DNA from: Firm-04 sp045627405 | Lineage (GTDB): Bacteria; Bacillota; Clostridia; Oscillospirales; Ruminococcaceae | Assembly: GCA_045627405.1 (NCBI GenBank) | Contig: JAZQNP010000036.1 | Coordinates: 1-24,646 of the forward strand | Direction: 5' to 3' | DNA length: 24,646 nt | Shown: positions 14,476 through 21,765 of the stretch, piece by piece | How the letters are laid out: every line of letters starts with the position of its first letter | How positions within the stretch are numbered: position 1 is the stretch's first letter | The notes under the pieces: model-generated | The model's input: the letters and a program-made list of their open reading frames with translations, nothing else | What the model was told of the DNA's origin: nothing | Databases searched by the model: none | Program-made: the position numbers and the translations under genes

Positions 14476-14844
14476 TTAAACCTCCCTTTCTTTGAGGATG
14501 ACGGTGATATTGGATGTGCGCTTGTTGATGCGGAACGCTCTGCCCTGTGCGCGCGGCTGGATTCTTTTCAGAATCGGGCCCGGTCCGACATAGCAGGCTG
14601 CGACATACAGCGCATCCTTATTCATCGCGTGATTGTTATCTGCATTTGCAGCAGCGGATTTGATCAGCTTGCTGACGATCGGTGCCGCCGCTTTCGGGGT
14701 CAGATCGAGAATTGCAAGAGCCTTTTCGACCGGCTGATTGCGGACGAGGTCAAGCACGATCTGCACCTTTCTGGGGGAAATACGCTCGCCGCGCAGAATT
14801 GCCTTTGCTTCCGGCTCGCGCACTGTTTCAGTATTGATGGCCAT
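14476..14844 (-). CDS. rplV: 50S ribosomal protein L22
   Basis: A 122-residue L22. Its long beta-hairpin lines the narrowest part of the peptide exit tunnel, a site where macrolide-resistance changes occur in other bacteria. The globular domain reads GERISPRKVQIVLDLVRNQP and AAAPIVSKLIKSAAANADNN; the hairpin is GPGPILKRIQPRAQGRAFRI followed by NKRTSNITV. The ATG at 14844 follows GGAGG (AGGAGGAATTCAC). Gaps are 18 nt to rpsS and 5 nt to rpsC. The N-terminal MAINTETVREPEAK is somewhat longer than in short homologues. Confidence 0.97.
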   Translation of the reverse strand: MAINTETVREPEAKAILRGERISPRKVQIVLDLVRNQPVEKALAILDLTPKAAAPIVSKLIKSAAANADNNHAMNKDALYVAACYVGPGPILKRIQPRAQGRAFRINKRTSNITVILKEREV

Positions 14845-14862
14845 GTGAATTCCTCCTTCCGA

Positions 14863-15147
14863 TTACTTCTTGCCGTTGTTCGATGTCTTGGAACCGGCAT
14901 GGCCCTTGAAGGTTCTGGTCGGCGCAAACTCACCGAGCTTGTGACCGATCATTTCCTCCGTAACAAAAACCGGGACGTGCTTGCGGCCGTCATGCACTGC
15001 GAAAGTGTGGCCGACAAACTCCGGGAAAATCGTGGAAGAACGGCTCCATGTTTTGACAACCTTCTTCTCACCGGTTTCATTCATAGCGGCAACGCGCTTG
15101 TAAAGGGACTCCTGTACATAAGGGCCCTTCTTAATGCTTCTGCTCAT
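14863..15147 (-). CDS. rpsS: 30S ribosomal protein S19
   Basis: A 94-residue S19, in the head of the small subunit next to S13, contacting the A-site tRNA region. It reads SRSIKKGPYVQESLYKRVAA, then VVKTWSRSSTIFPEFVGHTF, then AVHDGRKHVPVFVTEEMIGH, followed by KLGEFAPTRTFKGHAG. This is a complete and ordinary S19. The ATG at 15147 has AAGGAGG upstream. It lies 19 nt after rplB. Confidence 0.98.
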   Translation of the reverse strand: MSRSIKKGPYVQESLYKRVAAMNETGEKKVVKTWSRSSTIFPEFVGHTFAVHDGRKHVPVFVTEEMIGHKLGEFAPTRTFKGHAGSKTSNNGKK

Positions 15148-15166
15148 GAAACGTCAGCCTCCTTTC

Positions 15167-16000
15167 TTATTTGCCGTTTCTGCGCTTCACGATAAGCTTA
15201 TCGGAAGGCTTGTGATGCTTTCTGGTTTTGTAACCGAGTGCCGGCTTACCCCACGGGGTAACAGGACCCGGACGTCCGATCGGGGACTTGCCCTCACCGC
15301 CGCCGTGCGGGTGGTCGTTCGGGTTCATGACAGAGCCGCGAACGGTCGGGCGGATGCCCATATGACGGGTTCTGCCCGCCTTACCGATGTGGACATTCTC
15401 GTGGTCGATGTTGGAGACCTGACCGATCGTCGCTTTGCCGATGACCGGAACCTTTCTCATTTCGCCGCTGGGCAGGCGGATCAGTGCATAAGCACCTTCC
15501 TTGCCCATGAGCTGTGCCTGGTTGCCTGCGGAACGGACCAGCTGGCCGCCCTTGCCCGGATACAGCTCAATGTTGTGGATGAACGTACCGACCGGGATAT
15601 TCGTCAGGGGCAGTGCATTGCCCGGCTTAATATCGCAGTCAGCACCGCTGCGGACGGTATCGCCCACTGCGAGGCCGTGCGGTGCGAGGATATAACGCTT
15701 CTCGCCGTCCTCATACTGCACCAGCGCGATGAATGCGCTGCGGTTCGGATCGTATTCCAGAGTCAGGACTGTTGCATTGATGCCGTCCTTATTGCGCTTG
15801 AAGTCGATGATTCTGTACTTCGGGCGCGTACCGCCGCCGTGATGACGGACAGTGATTCTGCCGTAATTGTTTCTGCCGGACTTCTTTTTGAGGGTCACAC
15901 AGAGCGACTTCTCAGGGCCGTTCTTGGAGAGGCTGGAATAATCGGTAACGGTCATTCCGCGTCTGCCCGGCGTCGTCGGCTTATAGGCTTTAATTGCCAT
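15167..16000 (-). CDS. rplB: 50S ribosomal protein L2
   Basis: A 277-residue L2, a primary 23S rRNA binder needed for subunit joining and peptidyl transferase activity. It reads AIKAYKPTTPGRRGMTVTDY at the N-terminus, then NNYGRITVRHHGGGTRPKYR, then ELYPGKGGQLVRSAGNQAQL, and RPTVRGSVMNPNDHPHGGGE near the end. H230 in NPNDHPHGG is the counterpart of the functionally important E. coli His229. The ATG at 16000 has AAGGAG upstream. The 99-nt gap before it (from rplW) holds two hairpins. Confidence 0.98.
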   Translation of the reverse strand: MAIKAYKPTTPGRRGMTVTDYSSLSKNGPEKSLCVTLKKKSGRNNYGRITVRHHGGGTRPKYRIIDFKRNKDGINATVLTLEYDPNRSAFIALVQYEDGEKRYILAPHGLAVGDTVRSGADCDIKPGNALPLTNIPVGTFIHNIELYPGKGGQLVRSAGNQAQLMGKEGAYALIRLPSGEMRKVPVIGKATIGQVSNIDHENVHIGKAGRTRHMGIRPTVRGSVMNPNDHPHGGGEGKSPIGRPGPVTPWGKPALGYKTRKHHKPSDKLIVKRRNGK

Positions 16001-16039
16001 GTTGCTGTTTCACTCCTTAAATTTCAATGCTGTATTATC

Positions 16040-16080
16040 GGGAGCATGACTCCCATATTCGCCGCACCGCTTGATGCGGC
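16040..16080 (-). promoter_or_regulatory. Two hairpins in the rplW-rplB gap
   Basis: The 99-nt gap holds two perfect small inverted repeats: GGGAG/CTCCC with a 5-nt loop (16040-16054), and GCCGCA/TGCGGC with an 8-nt loop (16061-16080). Neither is followed by a T run on the minus strand, so they are not standard terminators. Processing or regulatory structures in the mRNA are possible; no promoter was recognised here. Confidence 0.35.
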
Positions 16081-16099
16081 TGCTGTCGGGTCAAATCAA

Positions 16100-16423
16100 T
16101 CAGAACATCCCGTCGAAGAACTCGATGGTACCGTTGCGCTTCTTGCCGTTTTTATCGGCAGACGGCTCCGGATTGACGGTGACGACTGCTTTCTTCCAGC
16201 TTGCGGTCTTACCGATATATCTGCCGACGCGCTTGCTTCTGCCGCGCACGTGCATGGTGTTGACCTTTGTGACCTCGACGTTGAAGAGCTGTTCCACTGC
16301 ATCGGCAATTTCAAGCTTATTTGCATCCTTTGCGACTCTGAACGTGTACTTGCCCTCCGGAAGAATATCGGTGCTCTGTTCTGTGATCACCGGTTTCAGA
16401 ATAATATCCTGCGGTGCTTTCAT
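16100..16423 (-). CDS. rplW: 50S ribosomal protein L23
   Basis: A 107-residue L23, at the tunnel exit, where it is the docking site for trigger factor and SRP. It reads APQDIILKPVITEQSTDILP, then GKYTFRVAKDANKLEIADAV, then EQLFNVEVTKVNTMHVRGRS and ends IEFFDGMF. It is slightly longer than the usual 95-100 residues. The ATG at 16423 overlaps the rplD stop (ATGA), and its Shine-Dalgarno GAGGAGGT is inside the rplD 3' end, so the pair should be translationally coupled. Confidence 0.97.
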   Translation of the reverse strand: MKAPQDIILKPVITEQSTDILPEGKYTFRVAKDANKLEIADAVEQLFNVEVTKVNTMHVRGRSKRVGRYIGKTASWKKAVVTVNPEPSADKNGKKRNGTIEFFDGMF

Positions 16424-17046
16424 TTCACATACACCTCCTCGATCTTCGTGACAGCACCCTTGCTGACGATGAATGTGTCATAGTTCAGAATGTCATACAC
16501 ATTCAGCGTGTTGACTGCCGCCGTCTTGATGCCCGGAATATTCGCTGCGCTCTTATAGACCTGCTTGTCAGCTTCCTGCGTAACGATCAGTGCCTTGCCG
16601 GTGACTTTCAGTGCATCCAGCATTTTGACGATCGTTTTGGTCTTGAAGCCTTCCACTGCAAGATTATCGACAACAACGATGTTCTGATCCAGCACCTTCT
16701 GGGAGAATGCGGAGAGCATCGCGAGTCTGCGGAGCTTCTTGTTCAGCGTGTAGCGGTAGCTTCTCGGCTTCGGACCGAGTGCAACGCCGCCGTGATACCA
16801 CTGCGGTGCGCGGATCGAACCCTGACGGGCGTGACCGGTACCCTTCTGACGGTACGGCTTTCTGCCGCCGCCTCTGACCTCAGTGCGGGTCAGTGTGGAC
16901 TGTGTACCCTGACGCTGGTTTGCAAGATAATTCACAACACATGCGTGCATTGCTGCTTCGTTCGGAGTGATCCCGAATACAGCATCGTTCAGCTCGGTCT
17001 CAGAGACCTGAGCTCCGTCCATATTGTAAACCGGAACTTTTGCCAT
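16420..17046 (-). CDS. rplD: 50S ribosomal protein L4
   Basis: A 208-residue L4, which sends an extended loop into the exit tunnel and, in E. coli, autoregulates the S10 operon by binding its leader. The loop is intact: LTRTEVRGGGRKPYRQKGTG, then HARQGSIRAPQWYHGGVALG, followed by PKPRSYRYTLNKKLRRLA. The C-terminal globular domain includes KTIVKMLDALKVTGKALIV. The ATG at 17046 has GGAGG (AAGGAGGAAAACGAAA) upstream. It follows rplC by 18 nt. L4 is the obvious candidate regulator of the leader upstream of rpsJ, but this is inference. Confidence 0.97.
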   Translation of the reverse strand: MAKVPVYNMDGAQVSETELNDAVFGITPNEAAMHACVVNYLANQRQGTQSTLTRTEVRGGGRKPYRQKGTGHARQGSIRAPQWYHGGVALGPKPRSYRYTLNKKLRRLAMLSAFSQKVLDQNIVVVDNLAVEGFKTKTIVKMLDALKVTGKALIVTQEADKQVYKSAANIPGIKTAAVNTLNVYDILNYDTFIVSKGAVTKIEEVYVK

Positions 17047-17064
17047 TTTCGTTTTCCTCCTTCC

Positions 17065-17700
17065 TTAGCCTTTTTTCACACTGTTGGAGATGGTCACGAT
17101 GCTGCCCTTGGGACCAGGAATCGCGCCGCGCACAGCGATAAGATGATTTTCGGCATCCACGCTGACAACACGGAGATTCTGCACCGTAACTGTCTCAGCA
17201 CCCATATGACCTGCCAGACCCTTGCCCTTGTAGATACGGGACGGGGAAGAGCAGGCACCCATGGAACCTGCCTGGCGATGAACCGGACCGGTACCGTGTG
17301 TTTCTTTCAGTCTGTGCTGACCGTAGCGTTTGATCGGACCTGCGTAGCCCTTACCTTTGCTGGTGCCCTGCACATCGACGATGTCGCCCTCAGCGAAGAT
17401 GTCCGGCTGAATCGCATCACCGACACTGTAAGCATCGCAGTCATCCAGGCGGAACTCTTTCAGCGTGCGGAGCGCGCCGGTGTTCGCCTTGTCGAAGTGA
17501 CCCTTCATCGGCTTGTTGACCTTGTCTGCCTTTGCAGCACCGAAGCCGACCTGAATCGCATTGTAGCCGTCATTTTCCACGGTTTTCTTCTGAACGACGA
17601 AGCAGGGACCTGCCTCGACCACCGTGACCGGAACGACTTTTCCGGCTGCGTCGAAGATCTGCGTCATGCCGATCTTCTTGCCAAGAATGGCTTTCTTCAT
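17065..17700 (-). CDS. rplC: 50S ribosomal protein L3
   Basis: A 211-residue L3, an assembly initiator of the large subunit whose central extension approaches the peptidyl transferase centre. It reads KKAILGKKIGMTQIFDAAGK, then VVPVTVVEAGPCFV, then VDVQGTSKGKGYAGPIKRYG, and RQAGSMGACSSPSRIYKGKG with LAGHMGAETVT. The ATG at 17700 follows AAAGGAGG. It is separated from rpsJ by 122 nt, the widest gap in the cluster, which contains three hairpins. Confidence 0.97.
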   Translation of the reverse strand: MKKAILGKKIGMTQIFDAAGKVVPVTVVEAGPCFVVQKKTVENDGYNAIQVGFGAAKADKVNKPMKGHFDKANTGALRTLKEFRLDDCDAYSVGDAIQPDIFAEGDIVDVQGTSKGKGYAGPIKRYGQHRLKETHGTGPVHRQAGSMGACSSPSRIYKGKGLAGHMGAETVTVQNLRVVSVDAENHLIAVRGAIPGPKGSIVTISNSVKKG

Positions 17701-17726
17701 GTTTGGTTTCCTCCTTTGGTTATTGG

Positions 17727-17802
17727 TTGATACGCGTTCTGCATATCAACATGACCGGCGGCTTGAAGAGCGGCCGCCATCTGCGTGCGGTCTCTGCCGC
17801 AC
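17727..17802 (-). promoter_or_regulatory. Three tandem hairpins in the rpsJ-rplC gap
   Basis: Three adjacent inverted repeats fill most of the 122-nt gap: a 9-bp stem with one G-U pair (17727-17749, TTGATA...TATCAA arms), GGCGGC/GCCGCC with a 10-nt loop (17757-17778), and GTGCGG/CCGCAC with a 6-nt loop (17785-17802). None is followed by a T run on the minus strand. They lie just before the rplC ribosome-binding site, so they could regulate or process the mRNA between S10 and L3. No ORF or promoter was recognised here. Confidence 0.45.
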
Positions 17803-17822
17803 ATTCTCGCTTGCGATGAGGT

Positions 17823-18140
17823 TTATTTCATCTCGATGTTGATTTCAACACCGGCGGGAATTTCGAGTCTGGTGAGTGCGTCAACCGTTGCCTTTGCCGG
17901 ACGGATGACGTCGATCAAACGCTTGTGCGTGCGAAGCTCGAACTGCTCGCGGCTGTCCTTGTACTTATGCACCGCACGGAGAATCGTGATGACCTCCTTA
18001 TCGGTCGGGAGCGGGATCGGTCCGGAAACCTTCTGTGCGCCGTTGCGCTTTGCAGTCTCGACGATCTTTGCTGCCGCCGCATCCACGGTTGCATGCTCAT
18101 AGCCCTTGATCTTGATTCTGAGTTTTTCGCTGCCTGCCAC
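17823..18140 (-). CDS. rpsJ: 30S ribosomal protein S10, GTG start
   Basis: A 105-residue S10, in the head of the small subunit and also a NusB/NusE partner in transcription antitermination. It reads EKLRIKIKGYEHATVDAAAA, then GAQKVSGPIPLPTDKEVITI, then HKYKDSREQFELRTHKRLID followed by VIRPAKATVDALTRLEIPAG, ending VEINIEMK. It is the first gene of the cluster. The start is GTG at 18140, eight bases after AGGAGG. The str operon genes (rpsL, rpsG, fusA, tuf) that precede rpsJ in many bacteria are not here; a leader with a terminator and then a carbohydrate/ATP-grasp operon lie upstream. Confidence 0.97.
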   Translation of the reverse strand: MAGSEKLRIKIKGYEHATVDAAAAKIVETAKRNGAQKVSGPIPLPTDKEVITILRAVHKYKDSREQFELRTHKRLIDVIRPAKATVDALTRLEIPAGVEINIEMK

Positions 18141-18552
18141 TTGATAACCCTCCTAAAAATTTTTTCTGCCGAGGGACTGAAAGTGAGCGCATATGTGTTT
18201 CATTTCGCGCGTCCGCGGTTTGCTCTTACAACTCTGCCGCGTGTTTCCTGATAGAACATCTATAAAAAAACCCGACTGCAAGTCTTCTTGCATCGGGCGC
18301 GCAAAACTGAGATTTGCGGGTTATTTCCCCGCGCTTGTACGGAAAAGGCAATCGACCTTTGCAGACCGGCTTTCCTGACAGCAAAGCCCGTAAGATGGCT
18401 CCGCCGCCGCCCTCAGCCCGTTTGCACGGTTTCGCAGCTTTTCACACACACAGTGCTTATCTCATTTCGCCCGTCTAGCGGACATGCTCCGCGTCAAATT
18501 ACCGGCACACAGCCGCAACCTTGACGCATCAATGCATATCTTGTGCATCAGC
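18141..18552 (-). promoter_or_regulatory. Long 5' leader of the S10 operon, probable attenuation region
   Basis: If transcription starts about seven bases after the -10 box, the leader is about 410 nt. It has no convincing ORF. Structures in transcript order: a small hairpin at GCGGA/TCCGC; GGCTTT/AAAGCC (18368-18388); GCGGG/CCCGC (18316-18332), which overlaps and therefore excludes CGCAAA/TTTGCG (18300-18318); then a full intrinsic terminator (18264-18297). Mutually exclusive stems next to a terminator are the layout of attenuators. In E. coli, L4 controls the S10 leader; I infer but cannot show an analogous control here. Confidence 0.6.
18264..18297 (-). terminator. Intrinsic terminator inside the S10 leader (attenuator candidate)
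   Basis: On the minus strand: an 11-bp stem with one bulged G (CCCGATGCAAG against CTTGCA and TCGGG), a 4-nt AAGA loop, then seven T residues (18264-18270). It lies about 125 nt before the rpsJ start and well downstream of the promoter, so every full-length S10 transcript must read through it. It could stop read-through from the upstream operon, serve as a regulated attenuator, or both. Confidence 0.8.
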
Positions 18553-18558
18553 TTTTCA

Positions 18559-18587
18559 AGTATATCACAAATCGGGCGGCTTTGCAA
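18559..18587 (-). promoter_or_regulatory. Sigma-A-type promoter of the S10-spc-alpha cluster
   Basis: TTGCAA (-35, 18582-18587), a 17-bp spacer, then TATACT (-10, 18559-18564), with TGA directly before the -10 as an extended element. Predicted start near 18552. It is the only good promoter found upstream of rpsJ. Its -35 and half its spacer sit inside the inverted repeat at 18570-18614. Confidence 0.8.
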
Positions 18588-18614
18588 GCATTTTCCTGCA
18601 ATTTCCGCCCGATT
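18570..18614. repeat. Inverted repeat overlapping the S10 promoter
   Basis: Perfect 10-bp arms AATCGGGCGG (18605-18614 on the minus strand) and CCGCCCGATT (18570-18579), separated by 25 nt that contain a further TTGCA/TGCAA pairing. As RNA from the upstream operon it would form a stable hairpin, but no T run follows on either strand. Its right arm is in the promoter spacer and its loop includes the -35, so a DNA operator or a hairpin that ends read-through are both possible. Confidence 0.55.
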
Positions 18615-18666
18615 CGATTGAGAACTTTGACGAATTTTCAATCCGACTTTTGTTTGTTTTGCACAA

Positions 18667-19938
18667 TCAGCTTTTTTCGGTGATCTTCCATAATGCACAG
18701 CCGTGCGGCGGAAGCTCCCGCATGACCAGCTCTGTTCCGCTCTGCATCTCGCCTGTCCAAAGCTCCGTGGCACGCAGTGTTTCCAGTTCCAGCTCATATG
18801 CCGCAACGCACAGGCACGCAGCCGGCACATCGCCCAGATTGAACACACCGATGTAATAGGTTCCGTTTGCATCCGCCGCCAGCCAGACTGCACATTCCGT
18901 CTCATTGATCCTGCGCCGATAAACAGGCTTTGTAAAGCGCGCATCTGCGTGCATTTTCAGCACATCCGGATTGGTCAGCAGCGCAAGCTCATCCGCAGTC
19001 AGCTTGGTCAGCTCCCCGCCGATGAACAGCGGCGAGCGGATCATGCACCAGAGTGTCATCATGGTTTTCAGCTCATCGGGCGAGAATTTGCTGCGAATCG
19101 ACGGGTCATAGTCCTGCAAAATCGCACCGATCGGCAGCATATCCGCATCGGGATAATGCCCCGCGCCTGCGTGAATGCACCACTTTTCCGCAAAGCCAAA
19201 CATTTCGTACAATGCGTCCCATTTGTCCCAGAAGTCATCGCTCATGCGCCACATGTTCGCCGTCTGCTTGTAAAGCTCTGCTTTCTCCGGCAGTGACGCG
19301 CCGGGAGAAAGGCTGAGTACCATGTCTCTTCCGCAGTTTTGCAGGCATTCGCTCAGAAGCCGCAATTCCGTCTCACATGCCGGCAGCTCACGGGCAATGT
19401 CATCGCACTTAATAAAGTCTACGCCCCATTCAGCGTACAGCCGGAATATACTATTATAATATTCGCGCGCGGCGTCCTTCTCCGGATCCACGCCGTACAT
19501 ATCGCTGTTCCATGCGCAGATCGAATCGGTTTTGGCGATCTCACGGCAGGTTTTCTCCGAGCTAAGCACCGGACATGCATCATGCACTGCCTGCCGCGGC
19601 ACGCCGCGCATGATGTGAATACCGAATTTCAGCCCCAGAGAATGTACATAATCCGCGAGCGGGCGGAAGCCCATGCCGCCTGCCGCAGAAGGAAACCGGT
19701 TTTCAGCCGGAATCAGCCGTCCGTATGCGTCCATGCAGAGCGGCGCGAACGGATGATACGCATGATTTTCCGCGGTCGGCTCGCTCCACTGAATATCCAC
19801 GACAACATATTCATAGCCGGACTGTTTCAGATGCTGCGACATATATGCCGCATTCGCACGCACAGTCGCCTCATCGACCGCCGCGCCGTAGCAATCCCAG
19901 CTGTTCCAGCCCCGCGGAGCATGGGAAAGACGCATCAT
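18667..19938 (-). CDS. GH27-type alpha-galactosidase, cytoplasmic
   Basis: A 423-residue glycoside hydrolase that should remove terminal alpha-galactosyl (or alpha-N-acetylgalactosaminyl) residues with retention. The (beta/alpha)8 barrel begins PRGWNSWDCYG (8-18) and continues with YVVVDIQWSEP. The likely nucleophile is D179 in DFIKCDD and the acid/base is D235 in WRMSDDFWDKW (R231-x3-D235). HYPDADMLPIG (261-271) is the conserved strand near the active site. A small C-terminal beta domain (from about 335) ends PPHGCALWKI. There is no signal peptide, so it acts inside the cell on imported oligosaccharides. The ATG at 19938 has GGGGAG nine bases upstream and lies 15 nt after the dockerin gene. 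Exact substrate is not determinable here. Confidence 0.85.
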   Translation of the reverse strand: MMRLSHAPRGWNSWDCYGAAVDEATVRANAAYMSQHLKQSGYEYVVVDIQWSEPTAENHAYHPFAPLCMDAYGRLIPAENRFPSAAGGMGFRPLADYVHSLGLKFGIHIMRGVPRQAVHDACPVLSSEKTCREIAKTDSICAWNSDMYGVDPEKDAAREYYNSIFRLYAEWGVDFIKCDDIARELPACETELRLLSECLQNCGRDMVLSLSPGASLPEKAELYKQTANMWRMSDDFWDKWDALYEMFGFAEKWCIHAGAGHYPDADMLPIGAILQDYDPSIRSKFSPDELKTMMTLWCMIRSPLFIGGELTKLTADELALLTNPDVLKMHADARFTKPVYRRRINETECAVWLAADANGTYYIGVFNLGDVPAACLCVAAYELELETLRATELWTGEMQSGTELVMRELPPHGCALWKITEKS

Positions 19939-19953
19939 ATCAGAACACTCCCC

Positions 19954-21765
19954 TCAAATCAGTTCATCCCAGCCCGGTGTGAACCCGCTCAGGCGCGCTG
20001 CATAATACCGCAGAATCGCCATCGCATCGTTCAGCGAGACATCGTCATTTTTGTTTATATCGGCGGCTCGCTTCTGCACCGCCGTCAGCGGAGACTCTAA
20101 GCCGCTTGTCACATTCGCATAAGCAATCAGCGCAAGCATTGCATCCCGCGCATCTATCACGCCGTCATCGTTCACATCACCCAGCACATAGCTCTGCACA
20201 ACAACCGCACAGACATAGCTTTTGCCCATATATTCCGCGGTGATCTCTGCACTGCCGTATGAGAGGCAGGTGACTAGACCGGTTTCATCCACAGACGCCA
20301 CCGCCGCATCACTGCTGTGCCACACCGGCGGGTCATTCCCCCAGACCGGTGCCGGGATCAGTTCGAGCTGCACGGTTTCTCCGATTTCGGTCGCCGCATA
20401 GCTGTCATAGTTCAGACAAGTCGGAACATCCACCGTGATCTTGCAGGTGAAATCATATCCCTCGCAGGTGACAATGACAGTCGCTGTGCCGTTTCCCAGC
20501 GGATACACAACGCCTCCGGAGGTCACATGCGCCACTTCTGTATTGTCAGAGATCCAGAAAGTCGCAGAATAGCTCGCCGGCGAAAGCGTCAGCGACAGCT
20601 TCTCTTCCAGATCCGTGAAGGTATATTCGGTATAATTCAGCGCACGCGTGATCACTGTTGTCACTGAAAAGCGGTACTCTGTCTCCTCTACAACCGCAAC
20701 GATCTCCGCCGTTCCGCACACCTTCACCGTTGCAAGACCCGTCTCCGACACCGCAACGACTGTTTCGTTTTCCGAGTGCCATACCACCTCGTGCATCGGC
20801 TCCGGCACCAGTGCGAGCTGCACGGTTCCGTCCAGCGTATCCACGGTGAGCTGCGACTGCGCAAGCTGCCGGTCAATGCGCACGGTCACATCACAGGTAT
20901 ATGTCCTCGTTTCGCATGTGACGGTGATGACTGCGTTTCCGTTTGCAAGTGCGCTCAGATTTCCGTTTGCATCCACCGTCACGACATCGGTATCACTGCT
21001 GCTCCATTCGCACGAACCCGCAGGCGGCTCCGGCGAGAGCGTCAACGGGTAGCTTCCGCCCTGCTCCGTCAGTGTCAGCTTCGTCTCCGAAAGCGTGCGC
21101 AGAAGCGGCTCCGTCGGACTGAAATAGGTCAGTGCATCCCAATCCGCTTCTCTGATCCCGTCCGCTGAGATCGAATCCATGCTCAGCGTGATCGGGTACT
21201 GTTCCCCGATGACCGCATCTTCCGAGATATGCAGCAGAAAACAGCCGAGATCCTCCTTTGCCGCACCCGCTTCCGCCGCAGCATACGCCAGAGAGAGCGT
21301 GTGTGTCTCCGGTATATAATACGCATATGCGGCATCGTTCAGCGCGTCGGTCGCAGCAAAATCCACCGTACCGTCGGCATGGACGTCGGGCGTCAGGATG
21401 TCGGGCAGCGTCAGGGAAATGCCGAGTGCCTCCAAGCCGGGATTCCCCTGTACATACACATGCAGCTCTGTATCCCCCGACGGGAACCCATCGGTCATGA
21501 CCGGTTCCAGCCGCAGAACGGGCTGCGCTGCCGCCTGTGTTGTGACGGTCGTTGTCGCTGTAATATCGGTTGTTGTCTGTGTCACGTCAGTTGTTGTCGC
21601 GGTGATTTCATCCGCCGGCTGCACATTGTCAGCATCCGTCTCCGCCTGCACAATCAGCGCAGACACGCGCGGCAGAGAAATTCCCGCCGGCAGCATCTCC
21701 GTCGGCAGCAGCATCGCCGCCGACAAAAGCACCGCTGCCATTGCACGCTGTTTCACAGTTTTCAT
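19954..21765 (-). CDS. Secreted cohesin-like / Ig-like repeat protein with dockerin
   Basis: A 603-residue exported protein. Residues 1-41 form a signal peptide (basic KTVKQR, hydrophobic AVLLSAAMLL, cleavage near VQA-E). A Thr-rich linker (55-77) follows, then a cohesin-like beta domain (about 82-215; LHVYVQGNPGLEALGISLTL). Four Ig-like (Big2-type) repeats occupy about 226-526, each with a W-S/H-S-x-(D/E) motif such as WSSSDTDVVTVD and WHSSDAAVASVD. The C-terminus (528-600) is a type I dockerin with two calcium loops: D530-D541 (DVNDDGVIDARD) and D569-D580 (DINKNDDVSLND). It should attach to a cellulosome scaffoldin outside the cell. No catalytic domain is visible. The ATG overlaps the upstream ATP-grasp stop (ATGA). 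Confidence 0.85.
   Translation of the reverse strand: MKTVKQRAMAAVLLSAAMLLPTEMLPAGISLPRVSALIVQAETDADNVQPADEITATTTDVTQTTTDITATTTVTTQAAAQPVLRLEPVMTDGFPSGDTELHVYVQGNPGLEALGISLTLPDILTPDVHADGTVDFAATDALNDAAYAYYIPETHTLSLAYAAAEAGAAKEDLGCFLLHISEDAVIGEQYPITLSMDSISADGIREADWDALTYFSPTEPLLRTLSETKLTLTEQGGSYPLTLSPEPPAGSCEWSSSDTDVVTVDANGNLSALANGNAVITVTCETRTYTCDVTVRIDRQLAQSQLTVDTLDGTVQLALVPEPMHEVVWHSENETVVAVSETGLATVKVCGTAEIVAVVEETEYRFSVTTVITRALNYTEYTFTDLEEKLSLTLSPASYSATFWISDNTEVAHVTSGGVVYPLGNGTATVIVTCEGYDFTCKITVDVPTCLNYDSYAATEIGETVQLELIPAPVWGNDPPVWHSSDAAVASVDETGLVTCLSYGSAEITAEYMGKSYVCAVVVQSYVLGDVNDDGVIDARDAMLALIAYANVTSGLESPLTAVQKRAADINKNDDVSLNDAMAILRYYAARLSGFTPGWDELI

Noticed and set aside
15134..17730. Long plus-strand frames opposite rplB-rplW and rplD-rplC (449 and 438 codons)
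   Set aside because: They are antisense shadows of well-supported ribosomal genes and run across gene boundaries; translations resemble no protein.
18141..18552. A leader peptide or small gene in the S10 leader
   Set aside because: No frame has both a good ribosome-binding site and protein-like composition; the region is better explained by RNA structure.
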